Shown here one piece after another: positions 1 through 10,900 of a stretch of 64,000 nt of DNA. The DNA is from Phymatolithon calcareum (lineage: Eukaryota; Rhodophyta; Florideophyceae; Hapalidiales), in contig OZ345373.1 in NCBI GenBank assembly GCA_977006965.1, forward strand, positions 2,108,001 to 2,172,000, read 5' to 3'. The notes under the pieces are model-generated. The model ran no database searches. It was not told the origin of the DNA and saw nothing but the letters and a program-made list of their open reading frames with translations. Every line of letters starts with the position of its first letter. Within the stretch, counting starts at the first letter, position 1. The position numbers and the translations under genes are program-made.

Positions 1-955
1 CTGGAACTCTCTGCTTGTACGGCGACCATATCCCCGCGGCACACGAATAGTAAAATAAACGGAGAAGTGGACCGTCAGGGTTGGAGCTTTTGTCATGGTC
101 AAAAAGTTGTCTGCGCACCATGGGTGGATACGTAGTGCCCATGAAATTCTATCACCGATGGCAAGTGCCAGTGCACGCACTCTTCTGTGCTTCAGAATAT
201 CCTCTTGCGCATTGTGCATAGCTCTTAGATTGTGACCTGGTCACCTATGCGATCATCCGCAGTTTCGATTCGAAAATGCACGCTCGACTTATGAGGCGGT
301 CACTCAATTAAATTAGAGGATGTACTGCGCAAATCGGAGACAAATGACAAAAATGGAACGCCGTTGTCGAATAGGGCCCATTCATCTCCTTCCTGCACCT
401 TCGCAGAGAATAAAAAGGTAAACATTTAAATGCTGTTCCCGGGATTTCGTTTCCCGAGAGTAAGTTTAAATTACCTGAGATCTGTCCAGGCTTCAGACCA
501 ATCGTGTACGGCATGCGATTTTAAAAAAGGACCACGAATGTTGAAACGGTTGTACTGGCGTGTATGAGGACAATATTTCCTCTGCAGGCTGCCCGATAGT
601 AGGATCTTCTGCGGTTCTCATCGAGACGGACGTTCTGGAGAAAATTTGATCTACGTATTCATGCGTATGTCCTAGAAGCAAGAATGAGACATGAATTTCG
701 AACAAAGCGCCCATAAAGATCAGTAGTTCCATGTATCATATAACAAAACGGTTCTTATTCTCACGCATACAGTTAGCCATTTGGACCTATTGCACTGGCG
801 GAAGTGGGGCTTGTCGGGGTTTTGCGGAGAGAAAGCGATGCACAATCTCGATTTTATGGTTGGTTTTGCTCTTGCATTACTGTGTCATAAGCTAGATGTA
901 GACACTTGGAACAGATAGTTGTTCTCTGATCGCAATTTGACGCTTTTTCATCGAC
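1..955. other. 5' intergenic stretch, no gene supported
   Basis: Only short reading frames (under 80 codons) with no recognisable family are present on either strand. I see no tRNA, LTR or terminal inverted repeat here. Confidence 0.4.
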
Positions 956-1936
956 TCACCTAGAAAGTTCTTTTATTTTAAAAAAGTGATGAATACTGAA
1001 CTCGTTCTGGTCAGCACCGTCAATAATTATCAAGCAACATCTTATTGGGTGTTGTACTGCTGAATTCCTCATCATCGCGTGTTCCTCCAGCTCTGTTCTA
1101 TGCAGTGCTTTGACCTTCAGGATTTTTCGAGTCGTGGATACATTCATCTCTGCAGAAGCTAATTGCGGACGAAAGTCATCCCAGTCTCCACATTTCGTGA
1201 ATCGGTGATAGTTCCGGACCTTCACAGTGGAACGCTGCTCCAGGCAGGGACGGTTGAAGTAGGATGATGACACTGGCAGTACTGAAGGGTATGCACCATG
1301 CTGACGACTGTCAGGCTTCTTATATTCCTCGCAAACCTCCCGTTTGCGGCGGAACGGGAGATTTGTTTCGGTTGCATCTCGCATAAAACCTCGAATTCTG
1401 CTGGCCATTGATTGAGAAAAAGACTGATAGTCTGCGAGCCCCTCACTCGAAGTGTAGGAGAGAGAAGCAGAGGCACGGGAGGATGAATCTTTTTGACAGC
1501 CGACAAGAGGTTGTTGGAGAACTAAATGGCACCAAAAAGAAATATGGAGCAAAATGATGCCGAGGAAAACGAAAAATTTCCACTCTGCATTATATTCTAC
1601 GTGGCAGCTTTCTCGTATTGCGTCCCATGGCGATATAACGGCGTCTCTGGGTGATTGCTTAGATTTAGTCAGCCGCGGCTGCGCAGCGTAGCTTCTTGCA
1701 TCAAATCTGTGGCGGTGTGAACGGATCGCATTCGGCGATGATGCAGACGGTTTGAGCGTAGACGAAGGAGTTGAATTTGGACTGGAGGGAGAAATGTCAC
1801 CTTCGACTCCCACAGAGCCTGTGATGTAGGAAATATTAACAGTCGCTTCTTCCGTGGTGGGCCAGATTTTTGGCTTGAACTGGACAGAAGTGAATATACC
1901 CGTTCTCCTGCTACCGAATCGCAACGGTGTGACCAC
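956..1936 (-). CDS. hypothetical protein with one membrane segment
   Basis: An uninterrupted 326-codon reading frame, from ATG at 1936 to the stop at 956-958. I do not recognise the family. The N-terminal third is rich in Ser, Pro and Thr. One strongly hydrophobic segment at about residues 118-141 (around FVFLGIILLHISFWCHLVL) would make a single membrane span. The C-terminal half is basic, with several Cys residues, and ends in a Lys/Arg-containing tail. No intron is needed to explain it. It lies about 670 bp from the LTR of a copia element, so it could be a host gene or an old element ORF. Its length is the main support; function is unknown. Confidence 0.4.
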   Translation of the reverse strand: MVTPLRFGSRRTGIFTSVQFKPKIWPTTEEATVNISYITGSVGVEGDISPSSPNSTPSSTLKPSASSPNAIRSHRHRFDARSYAAQPRLTKSKQSPRDAVISPWDAIRESCHVEYNAEWKFFVFLGIILLHISFWCHLVLQQPLVGCQKDSSSRASASLSYTSSEGLADYQSFSQSMASRIRGFMRDATETNLPFRRKREVCEEYKKPDSRQHGAYPSVLPVSSSYFNRPCLEQRSTVKVRNYHRFTKCGDWDDFRPQLASAEMNVSTTRKILKVKALHRTELEEHAMMRNSAVQHPIRCCLIIIDGADQNEFSIHHFFKIKELSR

Positions 1937-2602
1937 ATTATGATCAAGATCTCGTTCTGTCCTGATTGGTGCGCCCTATGAACACACGGCGAACTATGAT
2001 CAAGATATCGTTCTCGCACGGATTAGCTCAGACAGTGCGGATGTGGGGAGCAAAATAAAAGTGACAGCACCAAATAATAAGGCGCAAGTGTAAACTGTCC
2101 ATTCCGTATGACCGGAGTAAATGTCACATTTGATGCTGGGAAAATGTCGTCGAACGGTCGCTTTCCGCCTCACGTGAGCCGCCGGTCAAAAGATCGACAG
2201 GTTGGACCGTCACGCGGGAAAGGGATAGGTGGGAATGATAAGTGATCCGGCCAATGCCTCTTCAGTGAGAACGTGCTTCGTCCAAAGTCTTCGCAGCACG
2301 CCGAAGTAGCTTGAAGCTTTTACTTAGTGTTAGACGTTCTGTCCGCGAGAGGGGGAAGTGTACAAGGACACGGGAACTTGCCGGCGACTGAGGCCGAAGA
2401 GTTTGAGCCCATGTAATCACCCATTTAGGAGTATGATTGACAGAAAGAGCTATTTATGTATAAAGTTCTGCTTGGATAGGTCGCACGGATCAAGAGACAC
2501 GAGGTATCACTTTCGTACCAGAAATCCATTTGTGAGCCGTCTCAATCAAAGATAGGTTCTGCTTTAGCTACGTGTGAATATTCTATGGCGCGCTGTAAAT
2601 AG
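1937..2602. other. intergenic stretch before the copia element
   Basis: No convincing coding region. Around 1940-2020 a short direct repeat is visible: two versions of TATGATCAAGAT followed by CTCGTTCT or ATCGTTCT, about 57 bp apart. The stretch ends at the 5-bp target duplication AATAG (2598-2602) of the copia insertion. Confidence 0.4.
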
Positions 2603-3015
2603 TGTTGGAAGTGTTTTGCTTGGAGTTCTAGTCGCAACACACTTCAATATCAAGTCTGATCTCGGTACACGTGTCAAGTCGAAAGATGTCATAGTATGAT
2701 AGTATGTTTACAAGTAGTTATGTTGTTGTCAATGGTTACTTGAAACCATTAAGATTGAGGAAGTGCAGATGCATCAGTAATAGCAGTGCACGAAATGCAT
2801 CCAGTGTATTACAAGTCAGCACTGGTTATTTGACGTCAGAATGCATCCAGTATTGTTCTTCCACTGGCACTAGGCTGGTATATAACTTCCATTCCAGGTG
2901 CCGACCATCGGAATAACCAAGGCACTCATCTTCACCCAAATCATCCCTTTCTCAATCATTCAACGTCAAACAAACCTTTTCTTCAACCTCACCACTTGCC
3001 TAACCTCCAAGTACA
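2603..3015 (+). repeat. copia 5' LTR
   Basis: A 413-bp LTR beginning TGTTGGAAGT and ending AAGTACA. It matches the 3' LTR at 7568-7982 throughout. A TATA-like TATATAACTT lies at about 2879, followed by a C- and A-rich R/U5 portion with repeated CAACC and CACC words. Confidence 0.95.
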
Positions 3016-3029
3016 GGTTATGGGCCCAG
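3016..3029 (+). promoter_or_regulatory. copia primer binding site (internal tRNA-iMet type)
   Basis: GGTTATGGGCCCAG directly abuts the end of the 5' LTR. It is the reverse complement of the anticodon stem-loop of eukaryotic initiator tRNA-Met (CTGGGCCCATAACC), not of the tRNA 3' end. Drosophila copia is known to prime with a half tRNA-iMet cut at the anticodon loop, and this site fits the same mechanism. Confidence 0.85.
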
Positions 3030-3476
3030 TCAACACATCCGAACCACCGCACATCTTCCTCATCATCATCATCTCCGGGGCTCATCCTTCGCCTACGGTC
3101 TCTGTCTTCTTCATAAACTTGATTTATGTTACAGCTCTCACGCTCTAGGCGTACACCGCTCTAGGGTGTCGGCTATGATTGTGATCTGTTCTGGTATTAC
3201 GCTTGGCCTTCTTGGCACACATACTTGCGTCTCCCTGCTCAGTTTCCAACATTGTGGTGCACAGGCCCTTGTTGGTTTTTAGTGGGGCCCGCTCATACAA
3301 GTCGCTTATCACACTTCGTCACACCAACCGATCGGATTCTTTCAAGGTCCGAGTCGCATCGACTCGAAGCGAATTTCTTATACGAGATAGATTGTTTTTA
3401 CAGTTTACCTTTTGTTGACTCGCAGTGGACTCCCGAACAGATCTTCGACAAGATTTTAAGACCCCCAAAATCCAAT

Positions 3477-4220
3477 ATGGACAATTCGCAGGGAACACTG
3501 AAGGTCGAAAAATTAAATGAGACCAATTTCCACGCTTGGAAACAGAAAATTCAGCTAGTACTATCCTTCCGCGAACTCGATGAGTACATCGAGGACGATC
3601 CACCGGCACGAGAATCAGACGATTATAAGCTCTGGCGTCGAAATGACAACAAAGCCAAAGCAATTATCGGACTTTCTCTCTCCGACGAACATCTCGAACA
3701 TGTACAAGATGTGGAAACGGCCAAAGAAATGTGGCAGTCGACTCTTAACATCTTCGAACGTCATACTCTTCTCAACAAACTGGCCGCTCGTCGCAAGTTC
3801 TACACTGCAACTATGTTAGAGGACGAGAAAATATAACCCTACACCAACCGAATTCGTCAGCTAGCATTCACCCTCAAATCAATGGGTGTCGATATTGACG
3901 ATAAGGAAATGGCAATGGCTGTGCTTAACGGTCTTCCGGAACGCTATGACAGCCTGATTAGTGCCCTTAAGGCACTCGGGAACGAACACGAGTCGTTTTC
4001 TCTTGATTTTGTAAAGAGCAGACTTTTGCAAGAAGAACAACGCATGTCAATGCGCGTAGAAGCATCAAACGTCAAAGCCAAAACTGCTGCTCTATTCACT
4101 GCCAGAAGAGTTAGTGAAAGAATTCGTGATTACTACGACCATTGTCATCGACCCGGACATCACGTAATGAAGTGTTGGAAGAAGTTTCCGCACCTCGCTC
4201 CAGAAGAATACACACGTTGA
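3477..4220 (+). pseudogene. copia Gag (UBN2-like capsid and damaged zinc knuckle), broken
   Basis: Gag begins at the ATG at 3477 (MDNSQGTLKVEKLN), followed by typical copia Gag sequence with an LNETNFHAWKQKI start and an AVLNGLPERYDSL segment. A TAA stop at 3834-3836 interrupts it, and the same frame continues to a TGA at 4218-4220. The zinc knuckle near 4133-4176 reads YDHCHRPGHHVMKC: the second Cys, the His and the last Cys are present, but the first Cys of the CCHC pattern is Tyr. Gag and pol share one frame here, as expected for a copia polyprotein. Confidence 0.85.
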
Positions 4221-4277
4221 AATGGAAAACAGGCTAAACCAGCTGCATTTGTCACTGATGAATCTGAGCTCCTTTGA

Positions 4278-7200
4278 GTGATGTCTGACTCCGATTTTGT
4301 ATGTCTGATGGCCAAGGTGCGCAGTTCCGATATTCCTGAAAGTAAGTCTTGGATCATCGACTCTGGTAGCACATCGCACATGACCTTCGACCGTTCCATC
4401 TTCTGCTCGTATACTGAAATGTCTTCAACTGTAGAAATGGGAACTAAAGCAAAAGCCACAATCGCTGGAAAAGTAGATGCTATCATTACGCTCAATGTTG
4501 GTGGCAAGATGTCGAAGTGCAAGCTGAGAGATGTGATGCACATACCTGACTTTGTATACTCTCTACTGTCAGTCTCGAAAATGGATGAGTGTGGGTACGG
4601 AATTACGTTCAAAAACAGCCGATGCTTCATTAAGGCGCATGATACAATTATTGCATCCGGTAACTTTCGCAATAGTTTGTATTCACTGGATCTTGGAGAT
4701 GAAAATAAACTTAACGAAGTGTCCTGTTTTGCTAGTCTTCATCTCTGGCATGAGCGTTTCGCTCATGTACACCCTTCTGGTATCTCCTATATGGTACGAC
4801 ATGGGGTGGTTAAAGGTATCAACATTTCTCCCTGCCCAGAATCACCACATCCATGCAAAGGCTGTCTCGCCGGCAAAGGTCATCGTGAGCCAATTCCCAA
4901 GTTCAGTAGCTCTCGTTCAAAGGCTGTCCTTGATCTCTTGCATTCAGTCGTTCTCGGTCCAATAAGTATTCCGTCGCTTGGTGGCTCTCAGTGCTTCATC
5001 ACATTCATAGATGATTATTCCAAGTGGACCACGGTATTCACCATGAGAGAGAAGTCGGAGAGTTTTGAGTGTTTTCGAAAGTTCTACAAGTACTCTGAAA
5101 CGCACACAGGAAAGCAGCTTATGCACTTGAATGTTCTGGACTTCTCACCCACGCAAAAGCTCAAAGCCATAAGGACGGACAGCTGAGGCGAGTACCTGTT
5201 CAACGAGCTTAAAGTATACATTTCCGATCACGGCATTCATCACCAGCTAACTGTCGCATATACCCCACAGAAAAATGGGGTGGCTCAGCGCATGAACCGC
5301 ACACTTCTCAACTTGGTGCGCTCGATGCTTTATCACAGAGGCATCGAGAAGACGTTCTAGGCTGAAGCTCTTTCAACTGCTGTGTATGTTCGCAATCGTG
5401 TGACGTCAAGAGGACTTCCTTCGAACACGACCCCTCATCACATATGGATGGGTGCCGCTCCTGACTTGGGCCACTTGTGCATATTTGGCACCAAGTGTTG
5501 GTACCTGATTCCTAAAAAGAAGGTTAAGAAACTTGACCCTCGTACTCGAGATGCCATAATGCTGGGATATTCAACTTCGTCAAAAGGATATAAGCTGTGG
5601 GATCCAGTGTTGCGGAAAATGATTGTGTCGCGGGATGTGACGTTCGACGAATCGGATAGCGGATTTAGTCAAACAGAAACCGATATATCTGTTGAGACTC
5701 CAGATATCGATGCAGTTAAAATCCCTGAGGATACTGTAAAAGTCGAAGATACTCTGGAAGAGGATAACAAGAACATCTACAAAGACAGTGATGAAGGTCA
5801 GAATGCTGACAATGGGGAAAAGACAGCATCTCCACCGCCTTTGGGCGAGACACCTACAATTATTTCCAAACCCATATTTCGTCGGTCAGCTCGGCTCTCA
5901 AAACCACCGAGTGACTCCTGGAATATCCCGACTCATACGGCCATGCTTGCCCTCGAGTCGGCAAACCTTGCATCTCGAACGGACATGTCCTCACGTCAAG
6001 TACCTCAGATTTCAACGAAGCAACTTCATATAGAAATATAGAATTCTGGTCTCCCGCCATTGAGAAAGAACACTCGTCACTTACCCGAAACAGTACATGG
6101 ACACTCGTTCCTCGAAAGTCCGGTATGAACGTGCTTCGGTGCAAATATGTATTCAAAGTGAAGGATACAGGTCCCAGAGTTCGCATCGTTGCGAAAGGGT
6201 TCCGAAAGGTGCATGGGGTGGACTACGGCGAAACTTATGCCCCAGACGTGAAGTTCACCTCGATCCGAATCCTACTCGCAACAGTTGCTGTTCATGATTT
6301 GGAGCTCCATCAAATGGATGTGGTGACCGCTTTCTTGCATGGCGAACTTGAAGAAGACATCTTCATGGAATTTCCAACTGGCTTTCGAGATCTTAAGCGT
6401 CCTGAACTTGTTTTCAAGCTCTTAAAAGCACTATACCGCTTAAAGCAAGATCCGCGACAATGGCATGCAAAGATTGACATGTTCTTAATCAACGAGCTTG
6501 GTTTCTCCAGTAGTCCCAATGATCCATGTCTGTATGTTCAGCACAAGCCAAACTCGATTATGATCATCGCTCTTTACGTGGACGACTTGTTGAATGCGGG
6601 AAACGATAATTCTGCCATTTCATAGATTAAGGGGGAGCTGAACAAGCGACTCGAGATGAAGGACCTTGAACAAGCAAGTCTGTGTCTTGGGCTTGAGATC
6701 CGCCGTAATCGACCACTCCGAACACTTCATCTTTCGCACTCGGCATACGCTCAGTCAGTCTTGGAACGCTTTGGCATGGAGAACGCGAAACCAGGAGCAA
6801 CCCCAATGGAGTCCGGACACAAGAACACCTCAGTGAATGAAATCGATATCACCGAGTCGATGTCTGACGATGTTCCATATCGCCCGGCCACTGGAATCCT
6901 TATGTATTTGATGGTCCACACCCGTCCGAACATCTCAGACTCGGTCGGCAAGCTATCTTCATTCTGCGAGAAGCCTCTGAAACGTCACTGGATGTGTGTC
7001 AAGCGTGTTATCCGATACATTGCAGGTACTCGAAGCTACGGTATTCTCTTCGGGTCCAAGAATAACTTAGTTCCAATCGGGTATACCGATTCGGATTGGG
7101 GAGGATGTTTTGAAACTCGGCTATCCACAAGCGGTTATGTTTTTCTACTTGCAGGGGGAGCCATAAGCTGGCGTTCGAGGAAGCAGACAATTTTAGCAAC

Positions 7201-7546
7201 TTGAACGTGCGAAGCGGAGTATATAGCTTCATGTGCCGCCGCGAAGGAAGCTGTCTGGCTGTCCGGACTCATCGCGGATGTCCATGGTCTCGATAAGCCT
7301 ATTCGCATGACTCACTATACAAGTCAGACTGCGATTGAAACCAAAAGGAATGCTGCTATCACTCAGCGAAACAAACACATCGACATACAATATCACTATG
7401 TACGCGATGTTGTTGGCACCGGAAAGCTAGACATCAAGTATTGCAACACGGAGTCAATGGTTGCCGATGCATCGACGAAACCGCTCGATCGCATCAAGAC
7501 TGCTAAGTTCGCACAAGACATGGGAGTTTGCAAACTAGATGCGTAA
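4278..7546 (+). pseudogene. copia Pol: protease, integrase, reverse transcriptase, RNase H, broken
   Basis: The protease motif WIIDSGSTSHM lies near 4350. The integrase follows, with its zinc-binding HHCC region (LWHERFAHVH...CKGC) near 4745-4866. The usual first catalytic Asp in the HSD-type motif before LGPI is replaced by Val (near 4950), and the Glu of the NGVAERMNRT-type motif is Gln (near 5288). The second Asp (IRTDS) remains. The RT spans about 6125-6900 with an intact YVDD box at about 6575-6586; RNase H (YTDSDWGG) starts near 7083. Stops fall at 5184, 5358, 6039, 6623 and 7202. The reading frame shifts between 6041 and 6125. Confidence 0.9.
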
Positions 7547-7555
7547 TGTCCCTCG

Positions 7556-7566
7556 ATCAAGGGGGA
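7556..7566 (+). promoter_or_regulatory. copia polypurine tract
   Basis: ATCAAGGGGGAG lies immediately before the 3' LTR, where plus-strand priming is expected in an LTR retrotransposon. Confidence 0.75.
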
Positions 7567-7567
7567 G

Positions 7568-7982
7568 TGTTGGAAGTGTGTTGCTTGGGGCTCTAGTCGC
7601 AACACACTTCAATATCAAGTCTGATCTCGGTACACGTGTCAAGTCGAAAGATGTCATAGTATGATAGTATGTTTACAAGTAGTTATGTTGTTGTCAATGG
7701 TTACTTGAAACCGTGAAGATTGAGGAAGTGCAGATGCATCAGTAATAGCAGTGCACGAAATGCATCCAGTGTATTACAAGTCAGCACTGGTTATTTGACG
7801 TCAGAATGCATCCAGTATTGTTCTCCCACTGGCACTAGGCTGGTATATAACTTCCATCTCAGGTGCCGACCATCGGAATAAACTAAGGCACTAATCTTCA
7901 CCCAACTCATCCCATTCTCAATCATTCAACGTCAAACAAAACCTTTTCTTCAACCTCATCACTTCCCTAACCACCACCTACA
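7568..7982 (+). repeat. copia 3' LTR
   Basis: A 415-bp LTR running from TGTTGGAAGT to CCACCTACA. It is followed by the target duplication AATAG at 7983-7987. It is about 95% identical to the 5' LTR by eye, with substitutions clustered in the last 60 bp. Confidence 0.95.
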
Positions 7983-7987
7983 AATAG

Positions 7988-10900
7988 GATACGCTACGAT
8001 ACTCCTTCAAGTATCTATCAGGATGTTACGTTCCTCCTGCATAGATCGTTTTTCAAAGGAAAAATCAAGATATGACTCTCTTGGATTTCATTAAACGTAT
8101 ATTGAGCACCAACCGGTGTCCAATCAGGGTGCGAGTATAAGACTTCTGTGGGGTCCTCACTGTTGAGCTCATCGTCTCAGTGGTCGCTTTCTTTAATCAG
8201 TATCAAATGAGCTACGTCAATTCATGACCTATTCCTCACGTAAAACAGTTCCTCATGTCATATTGATTACAAGAAATGGAAAGACCAACCATCAGGACCC
8301 ACTCTGATTCGATGCCAAGATTCCCAAAACTGCGTCGTTTAAATAAAATGATGTTTATTTAACACCCAGCTACGAAGCTCACGTCTCAGGACGTTGTTAA
8401 AATCACCATAAGAATTTCGCGAGCTATTATATTACTACCATTTACTGTTTTACTAAAACTGCACTTTTTCGCACCAAAATCAAAAATCGACAACTAATAC
8501 ACAGATGATCCTCCTCGATGTATTGCTCTAAATATACCATTAAGCGCTCTTTTCAACGCCGCTACTACTCAATCAGTCAACCCTCCTACACTAATCGCAG
8601 TCTCTATCTTCTTTCTGACGTCGATGTACCAAAAATGTCTTCTTCCCTGCCAATATCGACTGAATCTCCGCCAGATCTAGTGGTGAAAGCCATGTTCTCG
8701 TACTTCCTCGATGGAGCACCGAGCATTATAATTGGTCCAGAACAGTTCTTTCATTTCTCAAGAGTAAGGACAGTTTCTGATTCATGCGTACGTCGACTAA
8801 TGGGGATACTTCAAAGGAAAAATGTGACTAGCACCACGTTCACTGGCGTTTCTTGTAGCGGAATGTTTCCTTCCTTGAGCTCATGCACGCACCGCGACGT
8901 AACCGGTGGATTGCTAATTTGAGCTGGCTAAAACGGTGCCACTCTGTCGCAGAAGTGCATGGAAAATCTCCAAGGCATTCACTATACATTGGGTAATAAC
9001 GTAAGGGCCACCGAATTCTGTCCTGACGGAACTAGATTCAGTTGAATTCAAAGCTTACCATGGAAACATGCCGTCACTTGTAGTGCAGAAAGTATTTACC
9101 ACAACGTACGATTCTTAGACGAATGGGAGAACTGAAACGTTTAATCAGACGATCCTTGCGGCGCTGCGCCGGATTATTTCTGGCCGTCAGAAAGATTGGG
9201 ACGTAGACACTGATTCTCGAACTTTCCTGTGCAACACATGTGCCTACACCAGCACTTGGAGTCAAGCCGTTCGTGCTCCTCCTTTGTCGGGATAACGATG
9301 GAACACGTACCAATACCATCGGACACTAAGGCTACAAAATCTCGCCAAGCATGGCTGTTTTGCTGCCAAGCCCTCACGGAATCCGCATTGAGGGCACTTA
9401 GAGCCCCAGGAGAGCGGTACAAGGTTCGGCTTCTGATTGTGACCGATTCGAGATACTGTCGCCCTACGCGGATACGTTTTCCTACGACGAGATAACTTTT
9501 AGAATCAAGGAAAACTCATAAGCTCAGCACGAAGGTAGACGGCTCGCTCCGTGTCAAAAAATTCACTTTAACAACAGCCGTAATTGTCCGCGGCGACGAC
9601 ATGGAACGCGAAAGTCTATCCCGAGTTGCCAGTGATCCACAGTCCGGAGACGCTTTAAAACACGATGCAATGGACTCAGCACGACCTCCTCTGGATCAGG
9701 AGGAGGATCTGCACTCCCCAGATGAGGATACCGAAGAGTTCGTCGTTGACCGCATAATTTTTCGTCGACCTTCATTTGAGGGCGCTGCTGGTTGCTCAGA
9801 TTTTCACATCGCGTGGTAAGGATACGAATATATTTCACAACGCTTCGTGGTCTGCGACTGCAGCAGGGCAAATAAACCTCTCCCGGATGACTTGGATATC
9901 TGCCAAGTGGGAATAATTTTATTCAAGGGTGGAATACATGGTTCTTACAAGGAAAAAAGGAAGTTCAATATCTAGCTTGATGTAAGACGTGGGAGAGCCG
10001 TCCAACAAGGGAACACTCCGGCTAGTATGGCTGTCATGACTGAGCTGATAAGAATAGTGAGATCGTGCGTCTCTCCAGACATTTTCTCAGATATCGTTCT
10101 ATTCCGCATCAATTTCATCTTCTCACTCGACTGCCAACGGTGGAGCTTCAGAGAGCGATACCGACCATCACTGCTTGACTAGTAATTTGCTGTATGCATT
10201 GCTGATGTCCCCTTCTGCTGACGTTATTAGTACTCAATGTTTTTCAATCAGCTGTGCCCTTGATATTCGTTGCACATAGATTCGGTATCTATCGAATCTG
10301 TGCTAACTCTTACAATTCCTTGTTCGTGGCGGCAGTTCGTTTCACTTCTGCGCTTACATATGACTGGTGGTCATGCACTCCTCGAAAGTCGAGATTAACC
10401 TCGCAATCGCCATCGAGCAGCCCCAAGTCAACCTCGTCCACCGCCACGCCCAAGAGCCCGTATCAACGATCTCGTTGTCGTTCCTGTCGAAGGGTGCACC
10501 CACTATACTGGGCAAAAAGTTTGACAGATCACCGCCGATACAATGGAGGAACGGTCGTCTATTGAGTCAGTCGTCGGTAACGTTCTCAGTTATGGAAATC
10601 TACGCGGGTATCCCGCAGGCACGACCAGCCGGTGGTCCATCAGCATAAACCAGGAACCTCTGTCCCGCACACGTCGACACGTGCAAGGATCGAAAGGGAT
10701 GTAATCAGCACCGCTGCCAATTTTCCCTGGCGTGGACTACCAGTCAGCACACCCACGATTCAGATGTCCGCGAAAAATAGAGTCTTCACGCTCAAAGTCG
10801 ATCGCTAGTAGAATTCCCAAGAGATACCGATTTTTCCACTTCTCCAGAGTCCCTTACACCAGCGCTAGGGTATCACCAAGCTGTAGCGCTCTATCGATGA

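Larger units (their letters stand above)
2603..7982 (+). mobile_element. Ty1/copia LTR retrotransposon, full-length but coding-defective
   Basis: A 5.4-kb element bounded by two LTRs of about 414 bp (TG...CA ends) and flanked by the perfect 5-bp target duplication AATAG (2598-2602 and 7983-7987). The internal part carries a primer binding site at 3016-3029, a gag-pol frame in copia order (gag, protease, integrase, RT, RNase H) and a purine tract before the 3' LTR. The LTRs differ at roughly 20 positions, so the insertion is not brand new. The frame has in-frame stops near 3834, 4218, 4275, 5184, 5358, 6039, 6623 and 7202, and a frame change between 6041 and 6125. Catalytic residues of the integrase are also altered. 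It can no longer encode a working polyprotein. Confidence 0.95.
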
